Below, one piece after another: positions 58,632-64,000 of a stretch of DNA of 64,000 nucleotides (position 1 is its first letter; each line of letters opens with the position of its first letter). The stretch is taken from NCBI GenBank assembly GCA_023525975.1, contig CM042020.1:15773001-15837000 (forward strand), given 5' to 3'. The notes beneath the pieces are model-generated. The model had not been told where the DNA came from. It saw nothing but the letters and a program-made list of their open reading frames with translations, and ran no database searches. A program made the position numbers and the translations under genes. Source of the stretch: Smallanthus sonchifolius (taxonomy: Eukaryota > Streptophyta > Magnoliopsida > Asterales > Asteraceae).

Positions 58632-60402
58632 TGTAACATCCCGAAAATTTGAAAGCTAATGGTTTGGGTCAGAGAGCGACCCGAGTCTCTATTAATAGCA
58701 AAGTTTGACGCGTAAATTGTAAATCGATGGATTTAAAGGATGTGTGGAGCCGTTTTGCGTTCGGGTGGTGATCGAAACGTGTGAGTTAGAAACCAAGTGA
58801 CCAGGATGTAAGTTAGTGGTTTAAATACCACTTAAAGAACAAACCTTAGCCATATCAGCTCTAGGTGTGCGACAGCTGGAAAGGGGACGCAAGGAGAGGA
58901 AGAAGCCGGCGACGGGCGTGGTCGGACGGGAAACAGAGGCGGAGACGTGGTGGCTTTTAACTGGGAGTCTCCAAAACACATTAAGGTAATCCCCGTTATG
59001 TTTAAGATATGTCGTATATTCATTTTCTTGCGTGGATTGTTAGGGTTTTAGGTTGGTGATCGGTTTTGGCCAATGATAGCCGTAATGGTGTTCACAACGG
59101 TAGTGGTGTTGCTTGGCTATGGTTTTTGCACGACGAAGATGGTGGTGACGTGGTGGTAGTGCACGATGGGAGGGTTCCAGAATAATACCCGAGTAGGGTT
59201 TGCATGGTGGCTGGTTAGAGAAATTCTCGATTAGGGTTTTGCATGGCTTGTACGTGCGAAGGAAACCCGTCTTGAGTTCTTGTGATTCGTGGGGATTAGG
59301 GTTTGCATGGCACGTGTATGTGCATGCATGGGAAACCTGGGTCCAGGAACACGATCTCTAAATGAGTCAAGAACGATCAGGTATGTATACGCGTGGAGCT
59401 AGGGGTTTTGTGTATAAAAAAGAAGAATAGTTGAGATCCAGTGTGCAGTTCATATTCTTATACGTCTTTAATGGATGGTTAGAACGTATTATGATCATGC
59501 GATCATACGTTTACATGTTCGGGTTTCGAGCGTGAACGGTCGGGTTGTAGAGCAAGGACTTGGATTCTTCGTAACTAGTGAGTTTCTAATACCCTCTTTA
59601 ATGTTTTACCGTTTTGAGGCTATCGTACATACTTGCCTGTTCGATTTATTTAATTATGCGTGTTACGAGTTTTTGGCTAAACCTGAAGAGTTTATGAGCT
59701 AGATATCCAATAACGAGGCTAGGGGTCTATGTGGTGTCCTTAGATGGGGTGGCTTAGGTGTCGGTATGACACTAGTATGTCGTATGGTTATTGTGGAATG
59801 AGTCGGGGATTAGGTGTAGAAGTTATAAGGGTACGTCTAGAGCATGTGTTTGGTTATACACGTAGGCGATCCGTGTAAGGACAATGGGTGGTGATATATG
59901 TCCATGTAGTGTCATGGTATTTAACTTGTTGAATTATACTCTTGCATTTTTCTCTGTGTATACGGTCAACGGTTATAGGAAGGAGTCGGTCCTTTAGGTG
60001 TTGTCACCATGTGGGTGGCTGGGTAGTCATCATAGATGACGAGTGTCTCACTATGTTATGTGAAGGGGCCCTGTGAGTGCAATATTGTAACCCGGAAGGG
60101 GGTTCTCGAAAGGTGATATGGATATCCCGACGGGGATAACCCTGACGAGGGTAGCTGTGACGAAATAATTGCATGCGAGTGTTGATTGATATTTACGGTG
60201 TTGTGATGTTATTGCTTCGATGTTAAGTAATAGATTGACTGTTGTGTTGGAACGATGTCGTATTTACGACTAATGTGTAGTAGCCCTTGTGGGGGTCATT
60301 GTTAGGGCAAGTCCGATCTATGTGTAAGGGTTGGATGACCTAACCGGATTTCGTGTTGATAAGTGTGGTAAATTACAGGTTAGTAGAATGGTAAGTTCGT
60401 CC
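58632..60402 (+). mobile_element. Gypsy LTR M, interrupted on the right
   Basis: It starts TGTAACATCCCGAAAATTT, a Tekay-type LTR start, with a TATA-like TGTATAAAAAAG near 59413. I found no matching end before copia LTR K begins at 60403, so M is probably cut by K and continues outside the window. No coding sequence. Confidence 0.65.
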
Positions 60403-61118
60403 TGTTGGGAAGCGTGCACCGGTTTTAACATTCAAAACGTAACTTTATAAAATCAGATTTACAATGGTGGAAGCGTAAACAATAGCACACGATAATAAAG
60501 TTCGGAACTTTATCCGACAGTGATCCGATTACACAACATTTAGACAATTATAAATATAAAATAACACAACCATAGGGTGTTGGAGTTTTATACCTTTGAC
60601 GAATAACCGGATTACACTCGGGTATAAAGAACGTCACGCTAAATGACAATATTCAAACTCGTCACACGAACTCGTTTCACGAACACACGTGGTCTCAACA
60701 ACCGGTTCACGGCTCCTTCCGGTTCGGCTCGCTAAAGAGGACGGCAGCGGCTAGGGCAGCTCCGGACGGCTGCGCAACTAGGGCAGCAACGGTGGTAGGT
60801 GATGGTGGTTGATAGTGGCTGTTCACGGTGGCAGCAGGGGATGCCAGGCGGGGACGGGTCGCAAAATCAGGTTGCCCGGTTTTCCTCTCTTGCGCAAATA
60901 CGGAGGTGGCTAAAAACTCCCTTTAGGGTTTGAACTTAATGATATATTTATAGTAAAACATATTACAAGTCAACCCCTTGAAAAATCAACCTTTAATTAC
61001 CAACTGATTAACACTTAATCAGTTCTAGTCCCCGTAGTTTATAATTACACTAATTATAAACAATACTTGCGCAAACCAAATAATATTTATATTTAACCAT
61101 TAAATATAAAACCTATTA

Positions 61119-61166
<48 letters not shown>

Positions 61167-61392
61167 CCACACTTCGACCTTCGTTAATTAGTTATTCTAA
61201 ATAATTAAATACGAAGTAACCAACAAATATTTCTATAAATATTTAATCCACACTAACAAAAAATCCGTGTTTCGTGAAATAACGTTTAACAATTAAAGTC
61301 ATGATTTGTTCTTTGTCCTAAGTGTAACTCTTCAGATCGTTCCTAGATAGTAACATTGATATTAACGATGATCGGACATCTAATATCCAACA
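60403..61392 (-). repeat. 3' LTR of copia element K
   Basis: 990 bp, TGTTGGGAAG ... ATATCCAACA, with the polypurine tract AAGTGGGAGAT on the minus strand just outside (about 61403-61393). The element therefore reads on the minus strand and extends to the right. The GC-rich part (60720-60860) resembles a leader in the R/U5 region. A (TA)n run lies at 61122-61163. Confidence 0.85.
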
Positions 61393-62181
61393 ATCTCCCA
61401 CTTGGACGATTCATCGATTAATTGGGTCAACGTAGATAGTAATGGACGCCTAGCTGCATCTCACTTCCCCTAGCAAGGTATGACGTATTTATATTCGTCA
61501 ACTAATTCCTTATGTTCAAGTAACCCTTACTTAACCAAGTACAATAGCCATGGTAAACACATCTATATATCCTTTCTGTTTTTTTTCATTCGTTCAATAT
61601 GAGACATGGATACAAGTCACTTCTCATATGTGGTTCAACTATTCTTGTTCTCGTTCTCCAATTTGCATTGGTCGAAACAAACTACTCTTAGTTTGTGCGT
61701 GGCCACGCGATTTATGCCTATTCAAATCAACGAGGGCGCCAGAATGTCTAACTCCTAATCAAAGGAGAACATAATTACTTTGATCATGTACAACTCCCAC
61801 TTAATTTCAGATTTATTCCTAATCATACACTTATTACTGCCTAATAAGGTACAACGTTAGATAAGATTAAAGAACAAACTTCATTTGGAGTTAGTTCTAG
61901 TAAGTGCCTCGGGTCGAGGATCGATAGATTTTACCATATTCAAAACTTCTCAAGACCTTGATCCATGAAGATAGTTTTGAAACGAGTTACGTCCAATAAT
62001 CATTCTCTAATGATTATCTGTGAATATGACCTCCAACTACTTGGACTTTCATTCGCAATGAACAATCATCCAATTCATAATAGTCTTTCATTCATATTGA
62101 TTCCCATGAATCTGATCGACTACGAACATTTGGAATACAATATTCAAGGATTTCTAAAACGTACAAAATGTCAAACATAGA
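61393..62181 (-). other. 3' non-coding part of copia element K
   Basis: It lies between the polypurine tract and LTR L. No pol motif on the minus strand. Several copia lineages carry a long untranslated stretch here. The small + frames (61550-61774, 61965-62180) show nothing recognisable. Confidence 0.6.
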
Positions 62182-63934
62182 TGTGACAATCCGGACTTTT
62201 CAGTTAGTTTCGTTAGAAATTCCGTTAAGTTTTCTGTTAAAACCTAACCCAGTTAACTCAATATTAAACCCCAAGGACTAATTATGTCACAAATCAAACT
62301 TAAAACTACAAGGACTAGTTGTGTAAATCAAATCAGTTGACTCCACAAAGTCAAAATCAGGAAGTTTTGGTTCCTGTTGACTTTTTCAAGTCAAAACCGT
62401 ATGCATTAGACCCAAATTCGAGCTTTGTAACGGAAATTCATGGGAATTGTAATCGAAATACACGATCTCTATCATAAACTCCCCTCATTAGAGCCTTTAC
62501 ACCGTCATATATTCGAATTCAAGATCAATTATGAGGGGTGGAGTTGTAACCGTCGACCCATACCATGAATCCGTCAAATTCGACGAATGCTCATATGATT
62601 TTCACAAATCAAACTCTCACACTCCTTAGTCGCATCCAGAAGAAGCCATTCCATACGTCAATTCCATCTGAGAAGTGGCCGGAGTCGACGAGGATCAAAG
62701 CTGCTAGGGGTTGGAACAAGTTCTAGTCGAACTCAACCAATTCGAGCACCATTTTGGTAATTCTTTAAACCTATAGCTTCATTTTTATCCATGGAATGAA
62801 AGCCCTATGTTAATTGGGGCTCATAACATCAAATCGATCGAAACCCAAATTCTAGGGTTCATACGAAACCCAATTTGGGGCTTTTGATTCTAGACTCGAT
62901 CATAATCCAATTAATTCACATGGTTAGCTTCGAAATCAGTCACTCATTGAAAGCCCTATGCTAATTCGAATGTATAACATTGAATTAATCACGAACCGAT
63001 TCTAGGGTTCAGCACGAGCACGGGTTAATCGAACTCTACTTTTAAACCTGTTTAAATTCAATTAATCCATATGATTAGCTTCGCAATTAACCACTCTTTG
63101 AAAACCCTATGCGAATTTGATCTCATAATATCGAATTTTTCAAGATCCAGTAACTAGGGTTGTTCTTAAAACAATTTGGGGGGTTTCGTCCCTAACAAAC
63201 TTATAAATTCAATTAATTTATATAACTAGATTCAAAACTCTCTGCTTGTGTAAAGCCCTATGATTCCAAACATGTTCATTATCAAAATTGATCAAATCGA
63301 TCCCTTGTTTCGTTCTAGGTTTTCGGCTTCTGTTTCAGTAATTAAACGATCTTTAAATTGTTAGTTTTACAATTAAACAAACCCACAAACTCGAAATGCC
63401 CCGACAAACAAAACCGCTAACCTGTTTTGATCGATCGAAGTCTAAATTGAAAGATCTGGGTTGGGTTTGGTTCGGCTTGGCGTGGGAGGAAAGAACCCAC
63501 TGAAGTTTGTAATTAAAACCAATTGATCCGGGTATCTAACGCGATACCCTAGCGGACGGGACTGGTTGGGTCAGTGTGCGTGTGTGGGAGAGACCCGGGT
63601 TCGAGACCGGGCTCCCACAACTATTTTTTGAGCATTTTTTCTGTTATATTTAATTAATAAAATCAAACTCTATAATATTATATTATTATATAAATGTGTT
63701 TTAGCCCGGAAAATAGCCCGTAGACTCGGGTTTGAATTATTAACATATTTTTATTCCCATTTTTATAAATAAAATATTATTGTTATTATCAACTAAAAAT
63801 AATATGTTTATATTATTTTCAAACCGTGACCCGTAATATTAAATAATATACATATTTATATTATTTCGAATCATTTATAACATCGTGTATCGATTGAGAC
63901 TAAATAATAATATAATTAGTTATATTATTTACTC

Positions 63935-63970
<36 letters not shown>

Positions 63971-64000
63971 TTAATTTTTGTGAATGACAAAACACCCGGT
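62182..64000 (+). mobile_element. Gypsy LTR L (runs off the window)
   Basis: It starts TGTGACAATCCGGACTTTTC after ATAGA. Tekay-like start. Direct repeats of about 120 bp occur inside (62790-63150: blocks with GAAAGCCCTATG and CCGATTCTAGGGTT). It includes a tRNA-like hairpin at 63550-63629 and a (TA)n run at 63938-63969. The right end and target duplication are not visible. Confidence 0.7.
63550..63629 (+). other. tRNA-like hairpin with B box and T6 run in LTR L
   Basis: GTGGGAG pairs with CTCCCAC round an inner CCCGG / CCGGG stem enclosing the B-box-like GGTTCGAGACC. TTTTTT follows about ten bases later. An A-box-like ACTGGTTGGG lies upstream. The T loop has one base too many and the other arms do not close, so I do not call it a tRNA gene. 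Confidence 0.55.

Overview
The window reads as nuclear DNA of a flowering plant. It is built almost entirely of retrotransposons and DNA transposons nested in one another, and I found no intact host gene in 64 kb. The plant assignment rests on Ty1/copia and Ty3/gypsy (Tekay-like chromovirus and Athila-like) LTR elements, tRNA-Met and tRNA-Asp primer-binding sites, CACTA and Mutator elements with correct target-site duplications (TSDs), and a piece of endogenous pararetrovirus. The LTR styles feel like Asteraceae, but that is an impression and not a result. Such dense nesting suggests a pericentromeric or otherwise repeat-rich region.

Layout. 1-11300: a decayed copia element (X) whose reverse transcriptase (RT) is split by a solo LTR (A, TSD CCTAC). 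A is split by a non-autonomous Athila-like element (B, TSD AAACC), and B's 3' LTR is split by a gypsy solo LTR (C, TSD TTTGT). 11880-12660: a small copia relic. 12761-14870: a complete non-autonomous CACTA element (TSD TCC) with palindromic subterminal repeats. 14871-19649: a tandem array of a 2.13-kb unit made of flanking DNA plus the 3' half of that CACTA. 20093-34281: copia element D on the minus strand (TSD GTAAT), whose gag is split by gypsy element E (25288-32698, TSD GCAAC).

34688-58260: the LTR and gag of copia element N, split by the large minus-strand chromovirus-like element F (34850-56478). F's 3' LTR carries a local triplication, an endogenous pararetrovirus segment (38733-41921) with two open reading frames, and a small inverted-repeat transposon. 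F's interior holds a second chromovirus, G (45333-50834, TSD TTAGG), whose pol is inverted relative to its own LTR. F's 5' LTR carries a Mutator-like element (53104-54349, 9-bp TSD). 58569-64000: a truncated small transposon, gypsy LTR M, copia element K (minus strand) and gypsy LTR L, which runs off the window.

Nothing here works as a pathway; the content is a layered history. Most coding parts are broken by stops and frameshifts, and three polymerase or protease active-site motifs are altered. The exceptions are the two pararetrovirus frames (361 and 224 residues). The most interesting observations are the inversion inside G with a 30-bp inverted duplication at its junctions, tRNA-like hairpin modules in two different gypsy LTRs, the unrecognised pararetrovirus frame, and a coiled-coil/membrane-type frame in F.
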